A DNA stretch of 25,054 nt from Ideonella sp. (GTDB lineage: Bacteria > Pseudomonadota > Gammaproteobacteria > Burkholderiales > Burkholderiaceae_C). Positions 1 to 9,055 of this stretch are shown in pieces. The first letter of the stretch is position 1. Each line of letters begins with the position of its first letter. The notes beneath the pieces are model-generated. The model was not told the DNA's origin, ran no database searches, and saw only the letters and a program-made list of their open reading frames with translations. The stretch covers positions 1 to 25,054 of the forward strand of contig NZ_JADJDO010000021.1 in assembly GCF_016702655.1 (NCBI RefSeq), in the 5' to 3' direction. A program made the translations under genes and the position numbers.

Positions 1-890
1 GTGCAGCGCGAGCAGGCGCGCTGCTCGCCACCGGTGCGGCTCGCAGTGCAGCGCGGGGCGGCGCTGGCCTGGCTCACGACCTGGTTTCGCTCGGGCGCGC
101 GTCGCGCGCCTGAGCGAGCTCGAGCGCGAACGAGATCTGCTCGCGACGCTCGCCGCGCGAATGGCGTCGAGCAGGCGATGCCGTCCGACCAGACGATCCG
201 GCGCGCCGGGAGGCGCTCGCGATCCGCCGACCGGCGCGACGACGCGGCGCGACATCGCCAAAGGCGCGCGCCGCGCTCCAGGCGCTGGGTCGGCGTCGCG
301 CCGACGAGGCGCAGACCGGCGAGCCTGCGGCGCTGGCCATCGACGCTGCGCGGTTGCGCGCCGCCCCCGCACCGCCACGCACGACATCGCGCCCTACGCC
401 GCGCAACGGGCGCTGGCCGGCCGAGACCGTCGAGGCCGATGCCGAACAGCGCGGCGACTGGGCTGGAGCTCGTCTACAGCAAGCGCGGCGCGCAGTACGG
501 CGACATGATGTCGTTCAGCTGAGCTTCGACATTCCGTGGCAGCGCGGCCAGCGTCAACGGCCGCAGATTGCGGCCAAGCGCCAGGAGGTGCAGCGCATCG
601 GGGGCCGAGCGCGACGAGACGCTGCGCCGGCACCGCGAGAGCTCGAGGCCTGACTTGCCGAACTGGCGACCGTCGACGCAGCGCGCGAGCGCTTGCGCGG
701 CGCGGGCGGGCGCTTTCGCCGCCGAGCGCGTCGCGCTCACGCTCGCTGCCTACGAGGCCGGTCGCGCCGATCTGGCGAAGCGTGCTCGGCGCGCGCGCCG
801 CAGGCGGTCGGACGCGCCTGCGCCTGATCGACCTGGACAGCGCAGCGGCTCGCGCTGCAGGTCCGCCTAACGACCCTGATCGCGGAGTGA
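1..890 (+). CDS. CusC/CzcC-like outer-membrane efflux factor (5' partial, many frameshifts)
   Basis: This is the C-terminal part of a TolC-family outer-membrane channel, the exit duct of a heavy-metal RND efflux system. The start lies before the window. No single frame is open, but switching frames gives a continuous family match: LVYSKRGAQYGDMMSF followed by LSFDIPWQRGQRQ near 465-550, then AAERVALTLAAYEAGRADL near 718-774, then LRLIDLDS and a C-terminus ending LTTLIAE with TGA at 888-890. The strand of the 'PWQRGQR' type and the YEAGRADL helix are typical of CzcC/CusC proteins. The next gene starts 10 bases after the stop, so the trio looks like one operon. Indels are densest here, one every 50-150 bases in places. 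Family is confident; the exact metal is not. Confidence 0.75.
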
Positions 891-899
891 CCCGACACC

Positions 900-2223
900 A
901 TGAACAAAGACCACACCCGCTCGTCCCGAACCGTCGCCATCGGCGTCGCCCTGCTCGTGCTCGGCGCCGGCATCGGCGTCGGACTTTCCACCTGGCGTAC
1001 CGGCGGCGCCTAGCGGCAGCGCGACCGCGCTGCCTGAGCGCGCCGCGTCGGCTCCGGCCGGACGCAGGTGCTCTACTGGCACGACCCGATGGTGCCGGGC
1101 CAGAAGTTCGACGACAAGCCCGGCAAGTCGCCGTTCGCTGGACATGGACCTCGTGCGCGCTATGCCGACAGGCCGGCGCCGACGACGGCGCGTCGCTCGC
1201 CGTCGCGACGCAGGCGCGCCAGGCGCTCGGCCTGCGACTGGCGCCGGTCGAGAAACGCAAGATCGGCGCGACGGTCGACGCCACCGCCACGGTGCAGCTC
1301 AGCAAGCGCGACATCGCGATCGTGCAGGCGCGCGCGACCGGCTTCGTCGAGCGCGTCTTCGCGCGCGCGCCCGGCGACGTGATCGCTGCGGGCGCGCCGC
1401 TGGCCAGTGCTGGTGCCCGAAAAGTGGACTCGCGGCGCAGCAGGAATTCCTCGCCGTCAGGCAACCGGCGACGCGGCGCTCGCGCGCCAGCGCGCCAGCG
1501 CCCCTGCTGCTGGGCATGCCGGCGGCGCAGGTCCAGAGCGCATCGAGGCGAGCGGCCGGACGCAGGCGCTGCAGACGATCGCGGCGCCGATCGGCGGCGT
1601 GATCACCGAGCTCACGCTGCGCTCGGGCATGACGGTCGCCCGGCGCGGCGCTGGCGCGCATCACCGGACTGGCCACGGTCGGCTCGAGGCCGCGGTGCCC
1701 GAAGAGCCTGGCCGCCGCTGCGCCCAGGTGCGCGCCGTGTGGGCGCGCTTCGCGGCCTGGCCGGGCGAGGTCTGGCAGGCGGGTTGCCGCCGGTGCTGCC
1801 CGAAGGCAACCGCGACACGCGCACGCTGCGCGTGCGCATCGCCGCCCAACCCCGGCCAGCGCCTGCCCGGGCTGGGCTGTCGGCGCAGGTCGGCATAGCC
1901 GAACCGCAGCGCGACGCGCTCGTACCCGTGCCGGCCGAGGCCGTGATCCGCACCGGCCGGCGCGCGATCGTCTACCTGGCGCAGGACGACGGGCGCTTTC
2001 GGCCGGGTCGAGGTCGAGATCGGTGCGCAGGTCGGCGACCGGATCGTCGTGCGCAGCGGCCTGGCCCAAGGGCGAACAGGTTGTGGCTTCGGGCCGGTTT
2101 CTGCTCGACTCCGAGGCCAGCCTGCAGGCGTGCTCGCGCGCGCTGCCGAGGCAGTGCACCGGGCATGCCGGGCACAGAAGAACATGCCGAGGCCGCCGCG
2201 AAGGCCCCGGAGCGCAGCGGTGA
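900..2223 (+). CDS. CusB/CzcB-like membrane-fusion protein with heavy-metal-binding domain (frameshifted)
   Basis: Periplasmic adaptor of the RND metal pump. The ATG at 900 opens MNKDHTRSSRTVAIGV and a hydrophobic anchor of about 20 residues. The frame then breaks at a TAG near 1011. Around 1069-1160 the frames give LYWHDPMVPGQKFDDKPGKS followed by an MDMDLVP-type end, the short heavy-metal-binding domain found at the N-terminus of CusB proteins and rich in His, Met and Asp. The following beta-barrel and lipoyl-like parts (KIGATVDATATVQLSKRD near 1258-1315; LVPVPAEAVIRTGRRAIVYL near 1918-1977) match membrane-fusion proteins. At least six indels are needed to read it through. The 3' end is uncertain; a TGA at 2221-2223 would overlap the GTG of the pump gene by four bases. 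Confidence 0.8.
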
Positions 2224-5200
2224 TCGCGCGCCTGATCCGCTGGTCGGTCGGCCAGCGCTTCCTCGTCCTGCTGGCGACGGCCTTCATCGCCGCCTGGGGC
2301 GTCTACAGCCTGCGCGACACGGCGATCGACGCGTTGCCCGACCTGTCGGACGTGCAGGTCATCATCCGCACCAGCTACCCCGGCCAGGCGCCGCAGATCG
2401 TCGAGAACCAGGTGACCTACCCGCTCGCGACGACCATGCTCTCCGGTGCCGGGGCCAAGGCGGTGCGCGGCTTCTCGTTCTTCGGCGACAGTTTCGTCTA
2501 CGTGCTGTTCGACGACGGCACCGACCTGTACTGGGCGCGCTCGCGCGTGCTCAGAGTACCTGAACCGGGTCAGGGCCGGCTGCCGGCCGGCGCGCGGACC
2601 TCGCTCGGCCCCGATGCGACCGGTGTCGGCTGGATCTACCAATATGCCCTCGTGGACAAGACCGGTCGCAACGACCTGTCGCAACTGCGCGCGCTGCAGG
2701 ACTGGTTCCTGAAGTACGAGTTGAAGAGCCTGCCCGACGTGGCCGAGGTCGCGAGCGTGGGCGGCATGGTGCGCCAGTACCAGGTCGTGCTCGACCCGAC
2801 GCGGCTCGCGGCCCAGGGCGTGAGCTACGCCAGGTGCGCGCAGCCTCGTCGCCGGCAACCAGGAGGCCGGCGGCTCGGTGCTCGAACTCGCCGAGGCCGA
2901 ATAGCATGGTGCGCGCGAGCCGGCTACTGCCCAGTCGCTGGCGGACCTGCGCGCGATCCCGGTTGCGGTGCGCGGCGGCGTCGCGGTCGCGCTCGGCGAT
3001 GTTGCAACGGTGCAGCTCGGGCCCGAGATGAGGCGCGGCATCGCCGAGCTCGACGGCGAGGGCGAGGTCGCGGGCGGGGTCGTGATCCTGCGCTCGGGCA
3101 AGAATGCGCAAACCACCATCGCCGCGGTGAAGGCCAGGCTCGCCGAGCTGCAGGGTAGCCTGCCGCAGGGCGTCGAGATCGTGACCACCTACGACCGCAG
3201 CGGCCTGATCGAACGCGCGATCGCCAACCTCGCGACCAAGCTCGTCGAGGAGTTCGTCGTGGTCGCGCTCGTCTGCCTCGTCTTTCTGTGGCACCTGCGT
3301 TCGGCGGCGGTGGCGATCATCGCGCTGCCGCTGGGCGTGCTTGCCGCCTTTGCGGTGATGCGCTGGCAGGGGCTGAACGCGAACATCATGTCGCTCGGCG
3401 GGATCGCGATCGCGATCGGCGTGATCGTCGACGCGGCGGTGGTGATGATCGAGAACGCGCACCGCAAGATCGAGGCCCAGCACGCGCATCCGGGCGAAGC
3501 GCTCGGAAGGCGACGCGCGCTGGGCGGTCGTCACGCAGGCCGCCGAGGAGGTCGGCCCGGCGCTCTTCTTCTCGCTGCTCGTGATCACGCTGTCGTTCAT
3601 CCCGGTCTTCACGCTGCAGGCGCAGGAGGGCGGCTGTTCGGGCCGCTGGCCTACACCAAGACCTATGCGATGGCGGCTGCGGCCGGGCTGTCGGTGACGC
3701 TGATCCCGGTGCTGATGGGCACCTGGATCCGCGGCCGCATCCCTGCCGAGCGCGCGAACCCGATCACGCGCGGCCTGATCGCAGCGTATCGGCCGGCACT
3801 GGACGCGGTGCTGCGCTGGCCCAGGTCGACGCTCGTCGTCGCCGTGCTCGTGCTCGCCACCACCGCCTGGCCGCTGGCGCACCTGGGCGGCGAGTTCCTG
3901 CCCCCGCTCGACGAGGGCGATCTGCTCTACATGCCCTCGGCGCTGCCGGGGCTGTCGGCGCAGAAGGCGGGCGAACTGCTGCAACTGACCAACCGCATGA
4001 TCAAGACCGTGCCCGAGGTCGAGCGAGTGTTCGGCAAGGCCGGCCGCGCCGAGACCGCCACCGACCCGGCGCCGCTCGAGATGTTCGAGACCACGATCCG
4101 GCTGAAGCCGCGCGAAGAGTGGCGCCCCGGCATGACGCCCGAGAAGCTCATCGACGAGCTCGACCGTGCGGTCGAGGTGCCGGGCCTCTCGAACCTCTGG
4201 GTGTCGCCGATCCGCAACCGCATCGACATGCTCGCCACCGGCATCAAGAGCCCGATCGGCGTCAAGGTCAGCGGCAGCGACCTGGCCGCGATCGATCGGG
4301 TTGCGCTGGAGATCGAGCGCGTCGCCAAGGGCGTTCCCGGCGTCTCGTCGGCGCTCGCCGAGCGCCTGACCGGCGGGCGCTACATCGACGTGCAGATCGA
4401 CCGCGCGGCCGCGGCGCTACGGATTGAACGTGGCCGACCTGCAGGCCGTCGTTGCCGGCGCGGTCGGCGGCGAAAACGTGACCGAGACGGTCGCGGGGCG
4501 GGCGCGCTTCCCGGTCAACCTGCGCTACCCGCGCGAGTGGCGCGACTCGCCGCAGCGCCTGGCCGAACTGCAACTCCAGACGCCGACCGGGCAGAGCATC
4601 ACGCTCGGCAGTGTTGCCACGGTCGCGATCAGCGACGGACCGCCGATGCTCAAGAGCGAGAACGCACGCCCGTCGGGCTGGGTCTACGTGGACGTGCGCG
4701 GGCGCGACCTGGCATCGGTGGCGCAGGAACTGCGGCGCAGCGTGGCCGCGCAGGTCCGGCTCGAGCCGGGCATGAGCGTCGCGTACTCCGGCCAGTTCGA
4801 ATACCTCGAGCGCGCCAACGCCAGGCTCAAGGTCGTCGTGCCGGCCACGCTGCTGATCATCTTCGTGCTGCTCTACCTCACCTTCGAGCGCATCGACGAG
4901 GCGCTGCTGATCATGACGACGCTGCCCTTCGCGCTCGTCGGCGGCGTGTGGTTTCTCTACCTGATGGGCTACCACCTGTCGATCGCGACCGGCGTCGGCT
5001 TCATCGCGCTTGCCGGCGTGGCGGCCGAGTTCGGCGTCGTGATGCTGCTCTACCTGAAGCACGCGCTGCGCGACCGGCTCGCCGCCGGCGCGGCGCCGAC
5101 GCGTGCGGTCGTCGACGACGCGATCCGCGAAGGCGCGCTGCTGCGCGTGCGCCCGAAGGCGATGACGGTGGCCGTGATCCTGGCCGGCCTCGTGCCGATC

Positions 5201-5347
5201 GTCTGGGGCAGCGGCACCGGCTCGGAGGTGATGAGCCGCATCGCGGCGCCGATGCTCGGCGGCATGCTGAGTGCGCCGCTGCTGTCGCTGTTCGTCGTGC
5301 CGGCGGGCTACGCGCTGCTGCGGTCGCGCCGAGGCGCCGCGCCGTGA
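2220..5347 (+). CDS. cusA: CusA-type heavy-metal efflux RND pump (frameshifted)
   Basis: Inner-membrane proton-driven pump of about 1040 residues, normal for the HME-RND family. Start chosen at GTG 2220, giving (M)IARLIRWSVGQRFLVLLA, with GGAG seven bases upstream. Family landmarks in order: ALPDLSDVQVIIRTSYPGQA (about 2331-2390), the transmembrane-4 signature GGIAIAIG followed by DAAVVMIENAH (about 3397-3465), LGGEFLPPLDEGDLLYMP (about 3880-3935) and the second membrane half ending near 5340. The AIG...DAA..MIEN form resembles CusA (Cu+/Ag+) rather than the DFG...DGA form of CzcA, so monovalent metal export is inferred. Indels occur near 2550-2570, 2830, 2905-2935, 3505, 3625 and 4415. The segment 4424-5347 is clean. 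It stops 11 bases before the convergent gene's stop. Confidence 0.88.
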
Positions 5348-5358
5348 GAACAGGCTCG

Positions 5359-6573
5359 TCAGATAGGCGGTGCCGGTGAAGCTCGGACCAATGCCTTGCT
5401 TGCATCGCCGCCGACGCTGACGTCGACCCGATAGACGGCGAGCTTGCGCGAGCGCGAGACCTCGACCGCGCGCGCGACCAGCGTCTCGCCGGCCTGCGCA
5501 GCGCGCTGGAAGGTGATGTGGGCGTCGATGCCGACGGCAATCTGCCCGCGCGCGTTGGCGGCCAGGCCGAAGGCGGTGTCGGCGAGCGTGAAGATCACGC
5601 CGCCGTGGCAGTTGGCGTTGAAGTTCAGGTGCTGCGCGGCGAGCGTCAGGCCGACCGTCGCGTGGCCGGGGCCGGCCTCGATGCAGGCGATGCCGAGCAG
5701 GCGCAAGAAGGGGTCGGCGGCGGCGAGGCGCCGGGCCTTGGCGCCGATCTCGTCGTCGGCACGCTGCGCTACCTGCCGGAGCGCGAGCCGCAGGCCGCTG
5801 CCAGCCGCGCGCGCATGCGCCTGCACCGCATCGACGAGCGCGGCAATGCCCTCGCCGCGCGCCGCCGCGGTGGGCAGCACCGGCACGCGCCAGGCGCCTG
5901 CAGCCGGCGCTGCGCGCAGGTGCAGCATGTCCTGCAGGTCGCGCGCGGTGGCTTGCGCGCCCGGCAGGTCGGCCTTGGTGACGACGAGCAGGTCGGCGAT
6001 CTCGAGGATGCCGGCCTTGATCGCCTGCACGCCGTCGCCGAGCCCGGGCGGGCAGGCGATGAGGCAGGTGTCGGCAACGCGCATGATCTCGACTTCGGAC
6101 TGGCCGGTGCCGACGGTCTCGACGATCACGGTGTCGAAACCCGCCGCGTCGAGCAGATCGACGACCTGAGCCGCGCAGCGCGAAAGCCCGAGGTGGCCGC
6201 GCGCCGCAGGCAAGCGGATGTAGACGCGCTCGTGCGCGCCATGCTCGTCCATGCGCACGCGGTCGCCGAGCAGCGCGCCGCCGCTGATCGGGCTCGACGG
6301 ATCGACGGCAACGACGGCGATGCGCTGGCCGCGCACGAGCAGCTCGCCGAGCAGGGCGTTGATCAACGCCGACTTGCCGGCGCCGGGCGCGCCGGTGATG
6401 CCGAGTACATGGGCCCGGCCGAGGTGCGGCGCGAGCGCCGCCTCGAGCCCGGGCGGTGCCTGCCCGGCCTCGACGCGGCTGATCGTGCGTGCGAGTACGC
6501 GCCGGTCGCCGGCGAGCAGACCCGGCGGGAGCGCATCGGCAAGGGCGGGCGAGGCTGGCGGTGCAACGGTCAT
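5359..6573 (-). CDS. MeaB/ArgK-type GTPase fused to PaaI-like hotdog thioesterase
   Basis: One uninterrupted 404-residue protein with two domains. Residues about 1-255 are a G3E-type GTPase of the MeaB/ArgK family, chaperones of B12-dependent acyl-CoA mutases: Walker A GAPGAGKS (61-68), DPSSPISGGALLGDR (91-105), ETVGTGQSE (152-160) and TKAD (199-202). Residues about 282-404 are a hotdog-fold domain of the PaaI type, with LNFNANCHGG (316-325) and LADTAFGLA (330-338); Asp332 is at the usual catalytic aspartate position. The arginine-rich C-terminal dimerisation arm expected after a MeaB GTPase core seems to be missing, with the thioesterase domain in its place. The ATG at 6571-6573 gives a normal ArgK N-terminus (LLAGDRRVLARTISRVE). 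It is divergent from argB and convergent with the pump gene. The substrate is unknown. Confidence 0.88.
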   Translation of the reverse strand: MTVAPPASPALADALPPGLLAGDRRVLARTISRVEAGQAPPGLEAALAPHLGRAHVLGITGAPGAGKSALINALLGELLVRGQRIAVVAVDPSSPISGGALLGDRVRMDEHGAHERVYIRLPAARGHLGLSRCAAQVVDLLDAAGFDTVIVETVGTGQSEVEIMRVADTCLIACPPGLGDGVQAIKAGILEIADLLVVTKADLPGAQATARDLQDMLHLRAAPAAGAWRVPVLPTAAARGEGIAALVDAVQAHARAAGSGLRLALRQVAQRADDEIGAKARRLAAADPFLRLLGIACIEAGPGHATVGLTLAAQHLNFNANCHGGVIFTLADTAFGLAANARGQIAVGIDAHITFQRAAQAGETLVARAVEVSRSRKLAVYRVDVSVGGDASKALVRASPAPPI

Positions 6574-6639
6574 GGTCAGGTCATGCGGCGCGGGGCAGGG
6601 GCGAGACGACTATACGCAACGCGGCGCGACCGGGGTTCC

Positions 6640-6645
6640 TACAAT
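6640..6645 (+). promoter_or_regulatory. possible -10 box for argB
   Basis: TACAAT lies 30 bases before the argB ATG in the short gap between the divergent GTPase gene and argB. No convincing -35 hexamer is seen at the proper spacing, so this is tentative. Confidence 0.3.
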
Positions 6646-6675
6646 CGGCGCACACCCACCCGCCGCATTCACGCC

Positions 6676-7593
6676 ATGCCGCAATCCGCACGCCCGGCCA
6701 AGGACCACTCGCTTGCCCACGTGGCGCCGCGCGACAAGGCGGAAATCCTGTCGCAGGCCCTGCCCTACATCCGGCGCTTTCACGGCAAGACGATCGTCAT
6801 CAAGTACGGCGGCAACGCGATGACCGACCCCGAGCTGCAGCAGGACTTTGCCGAGGACGTGGTGCTGCTCAAGCTCGTCGGCATGAACCCGGTCGTCGTC
6901 CACGGCGGCGGGCCGCAGATCGAGGACGCGCTGGCCAAGATCGGCAAGAAGGGCAGCTTCGTGCAGGGCATGCGCGTCACCGACGCCGAGACGATGGAAG
7001 TCGTCGAATGGGTGCTCGCGGGCCAGGTGCAGCAAGACATCGTCGGCCTGATCAACGTCGCGGGCGGCAAGGCGGTCGGCTTGACCGGCCGAGACGGTGG
7101 GCTGATCCGCGCCCACAAGCTGCAACTGCGCGACCGCGACGACCCCGAGAAGCTGCACGATGTGGGCCAGGTCGGCGAGATCGAGTCGATCGACCCGTCG
7201 GTGGTGCGCGCGCTGCAGGACGACCAGTTCATCCCGGTGATCTCGCCGCTCGGTTTCGGCAAGGACAACGAGAACTACAACATCAACGCCGACGTCGTCG
7301 CCGGCAAGCTCGCCGAGGTGCTCAAGGCCGAGAAGCTGATGCTGCTCACCAACACGCCGGGCGTGCTCGACAAGAGCGGCAAGCTGCTGACCAACCTGTC
7401 GGCGCGCGAGATCGACGAGCTGTTCGCCGACGGCACGATCTCGGGCGGCATGCTGCCCAAGATTTCGTCGGCGCTCGACGCCGCCAAAAGCGGCGTGAAC
7501 ACGGTGCACATCATCGATGGCCGGGTGCCGCACGCGATGCTGCTCGAGATCCTGACCGATCAGGCCTACGGCACCATGATCCGGTCGCATTGA
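6676..7593 (+). CDS. argB: acetylglutamate kinase
   Basis: Phosphorylates N-acetyl-L-glutamate with ATP, the second step of arginine synthesis, in the cytoplasm. The 305-residue protein is full length and unbroken. Visible family motifs: TIVIKYGGNAM near the N-terminus (phosphate-binding Lys and Gly pair), VVVHGGGPQI (substrate loop), GLTGRDGGLIRA, NINADVVAGKLA and LLTNTPGVLD, with GTISGGMLPKI in the C-terminal nucleotide-binding part. The ATG at 6676 gives MPQSARPAKDHSLAHVAPRD, a leader common in betaproteobacterial ArgB. The long lysine-containing C-terminal core suggests the usual arginine-inhibited enzyme, but that cannot be proven here. A REP-like palindrome follows directly after the stop. 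Confidence 0.97.
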   Translation: MPQSARPAKDHSLAHVAPRDKAEILSQALPYIRRFHGKTIVIKYGGNAMTDPELQQDFAEDVVLLKLVGMNPVVVHGGGPQIEDALAKIGKKGSFVQGMRVTDAETMEVVEWVLAGQVQQDIVGLINVAGGKAVGLTGRDGGLIRAHKLQLRDRDDPEKLHDVGQVGEIESIDPSVVRALQDDQFIPVISPLGFGKDNENYNINADVVAGKLAEVLKAEKLMLLTNTPGVLDKSGKLLTNLSAREIDELFADGTISGGMLPKISSALDAAKSGVNTVHIIDGRVPHAMLLEILTDQAYGTMIRSH

Positions 7594-7597
7594 TGGG

Positions 7598-7662
7598 CCC
7601 ACCCCCGAAGCGGCTTCGCCGCTCCCCCCTCGAGGGCGCCGCCTGCGGACCGGCGGGCCGGA
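7598..7662. repeat. REP-like intergenic palindrome, copy 1
   Basis: Directly behind argB: a run of five C, then the hairpin AGCGGCTTCGCCGCT, then CCCCCTCGAGGGCGCC, then a GC-rich tail. The same architecture (CCCCC, a TTCG-type hairpin, CCCCCT..AGGGGGC) recurs at 14994-15067. I know similar blocks between genes in many Burkholderiales genomes. There is no T-run, so it is not a classical Rho-independent terminator, though it may stabilise the argB transcript end. Confidence 0.6.
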
Positions 7663-7730
7663 TCCGCGGCAGCGGCAGCACGATCGATGTCGGTGACTTG
7701 CACGGCGCGGCGCGCGTCGATGCACGCCGT

Positions 7731-8480
7731 ATGAACGATCGCGCGGGTCGGGTCTGGCTGTTCGATCTCGACAACACGCTGCACAACGCGTCGCACGCCG
7801 CCTTCGGCGGCATCGACCGCGCGATGACGGACTACATCGTGCGCGAGCTCGAGGTCTCGGCCGAGCAGGCCGACCACCTGCGCCGCCACTACTGGCTGCG
7901 CTATGGCGCGACGCTGCTCGGCCTGGTGCGCCACCACGGCGTGCGGGCCGAGCACTTCCTGCACCACACGCATGTGCTGCCGGGCTCGAAAGGAACTCGT
8001 CCATGGCCACCCGCACGACCTCGCCGCGCTGCAGCGCCTGCGCGGGCGCAAGCTCATCCTGACCAACGCACCGCGCGCCTACGCCCTGCGCGTGCTCGGC
8101 GCCCTGGGCATCGCGCGCTGCTTCGACGCCGTGATTGCGATCGAGGACATGCGCATGTTCGGCCATTGCGGCCCAAGCCCGACGCGCGCATGCTGCGCCG
8201 GCTCGTCGCCGGCCTGCGCGTGCCGGCGCATTGCTGCACGCTCGTCGAGGACACGCTCGTGCACCAGAAGGCGGCGCGCAGCATCGGCATGAAGACCGTG
8301 TGGATGCAGCGCTGGATGCGCCCGCAAGGCGGCGCGCCACGCCATGCGCGGGCAGAAGAGCCGGCCAAGCTCGCCACGCAGGGCGGCCTGCGCCCGGCAA
8401 GCCAACCGTCGACCAGCGCGTGCGCACGCCGCCGCCGATGGTGCGCATGCCGAGGGCCTGTGCGAGGGGTTCGCGGGGTC
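7731..8480 (+). CDS. HAD-superfamily hydrolase, pyrimidine 5'-nucleotidase-like (frameshifted, 3' end unclear)
   Basis: HAD phosphatase resembling SDT1/pyrimidine 5'-nucleotidase proteins, likely acting on nucleoside monophosphates. The ATG at 7731 opens MNDRAGRVWLFDLDNTLHNA; FDLDNTL carries the nucleophile Asp and the acid/base Asp (DxD). After an indel near 7990 the frame continues with LRGRKLILTNAPRAYALRVL (motif II, Thr/Asn) and IEDMRMFGH. After a second indel near 8165 it continues with KPDARMLRRLVAGL (motif III Lys) and CTLVEDTLVHQKAARSIGMK (motif IV acidic pair). The C-terminus decays into uncertain frames before the vapB promoter, so the end is approximate. Position after argB and, beyond the accessory block, before slmA matches the order I know from related genomes. 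Confidence 0.8.
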
Positions 8481-8522
8481 GTGCGAAACAGAGCTCGCCG
8501 GCCTGCTGCGCATCGGATGCGA

Positions 8523-8550
8523 TATCATCTGATGCGACTGCATCACGGAG
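8523..8550 (+). promoter_or_regulatory. candidate vapBC promoter, operator and ribosome-binding site
   Basis: TATCAT at 8523-8528 is a plausible -10 box. It is followed by a perfect inverted repeat, GATGC-gact-GCATC at 8531-8544, and GGAG at 8547-8550 placed seven bases before the vapB ATG. An inverted repeat between the -10 and the start codon is where VapB-type antitoxins often autoregulate. No good -35 is seen. The role is inferred. Confidence 0.4.
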
Positions 8551-8557
8551 GCCCGCC

Positions 8558-8811
8558 ATGCGCACCACGCTCGATCTCGACGACGACGTACTCGCCAGTG
8601 CGAAGGAGATCGCGCTGCGCGAGGGCAAGACCGCCGGCCAGGTGCTGTCCGAGCTTGCGCGGCGCGCACTGACGCAGGGCAACGCGCCGGCAGCCGGCGC
8701 GCGCTCAAGCGGGCTTCGCGTTCGGCAGCCGGCTTTACGCCGTTCGCCTCACGCGGCGCGGTGGTGACGAACGAGCGCATCCAGTCGCTGCGCGACGAAG
8801 GTGAGTACTAG
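8558..8811 (+). CDS. vapB: VapB-type antitoxin (one frameshift)
   Basis: Small DNA-binding antitoxin of a type II system. The ATG at 8558 follows GGAG by seven bases. The N-terminus MRTTLDLDDDVLASAKEIAL, continuing REGKTAGQVLSELARRAL, is the ribbon-helix-helix domain of VapB antitoxins. An indel near 8700 shifts the frame; in the restored frame the C-terminus reads GFTPFASRGAVVTNERIQSL followed by RDEGEY and TAG (8809-8811), the toxin-binding tail typical of the family (about 84 residues). The terminal C plus TAG form a CTAG that is also the left boundary of the MITE-like element, so the insertion preserved the antitoxin's C-terminus and stop. Confidence 0.8.
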
Positions 8812-8831
8812 GGTCTGTTGACATATGAATC
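8808..8831 (+). repeat. left terminal inverted repeat of the MITE-like element
   Basis: Perfect 24-base match to the reverse complement of 9056-9079. It overlaps the vapB stop codon TAG and contains the palindrome CATATG. Confidence 0.85.
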
Positions 8832-9055
8832 ACGCCCGCGTGGGATCCCAGAAAGGGCCCAATCTAGACGCACGGCACAGCCGGGTTGGACACCCGGCGA
8901 AGCCGTGCAACGACGAGTGGGCCCTTTCTGGGGCCCCACCCGAAGGGCCGGGGTACCCAAGGGCCCTGGCGGGTGTTGCGCCGCTTGCGCGGGCGAGCAG
9001 CCCGCGCTGCGCGACGCGCCTACGCCAGGGCCCTTGGCCACCCCGGCGCGCGCGC

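Noticed and set aside
1299..3188. Long open frame on the minus strand (about 629 codons) opposite the efflux genes
   Set aside because: Its product is Arg/Ala/Gly-rich low-complexity sequence with no family motifs. It is the GC-driven mirror of well-recognised efflux genes on the plus strand.
2220..4430. Programmed frameshifting or true pseudogene in the RND pump
   Set aside because: Breaks occur at many unrelated places without slippery sites, and each is repaired by one inserted or deleted base with perfect family match on both sides, as expected from sequencing error.
6610..8682. Long open frame on the minus strand (about 690 codons) opposite argB and the HAD gene
   Set aside because: argB on the other strand is unmistakable and intact; the mirror frame has no recognisable domain.
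8840..9044. CRISPR array or integron attC site
   Set aside because: The repeats are inverted pairs forming two hairpins, not direct repeats with unique spacers. There is no integrase, cas gene or conserved core site nearby.
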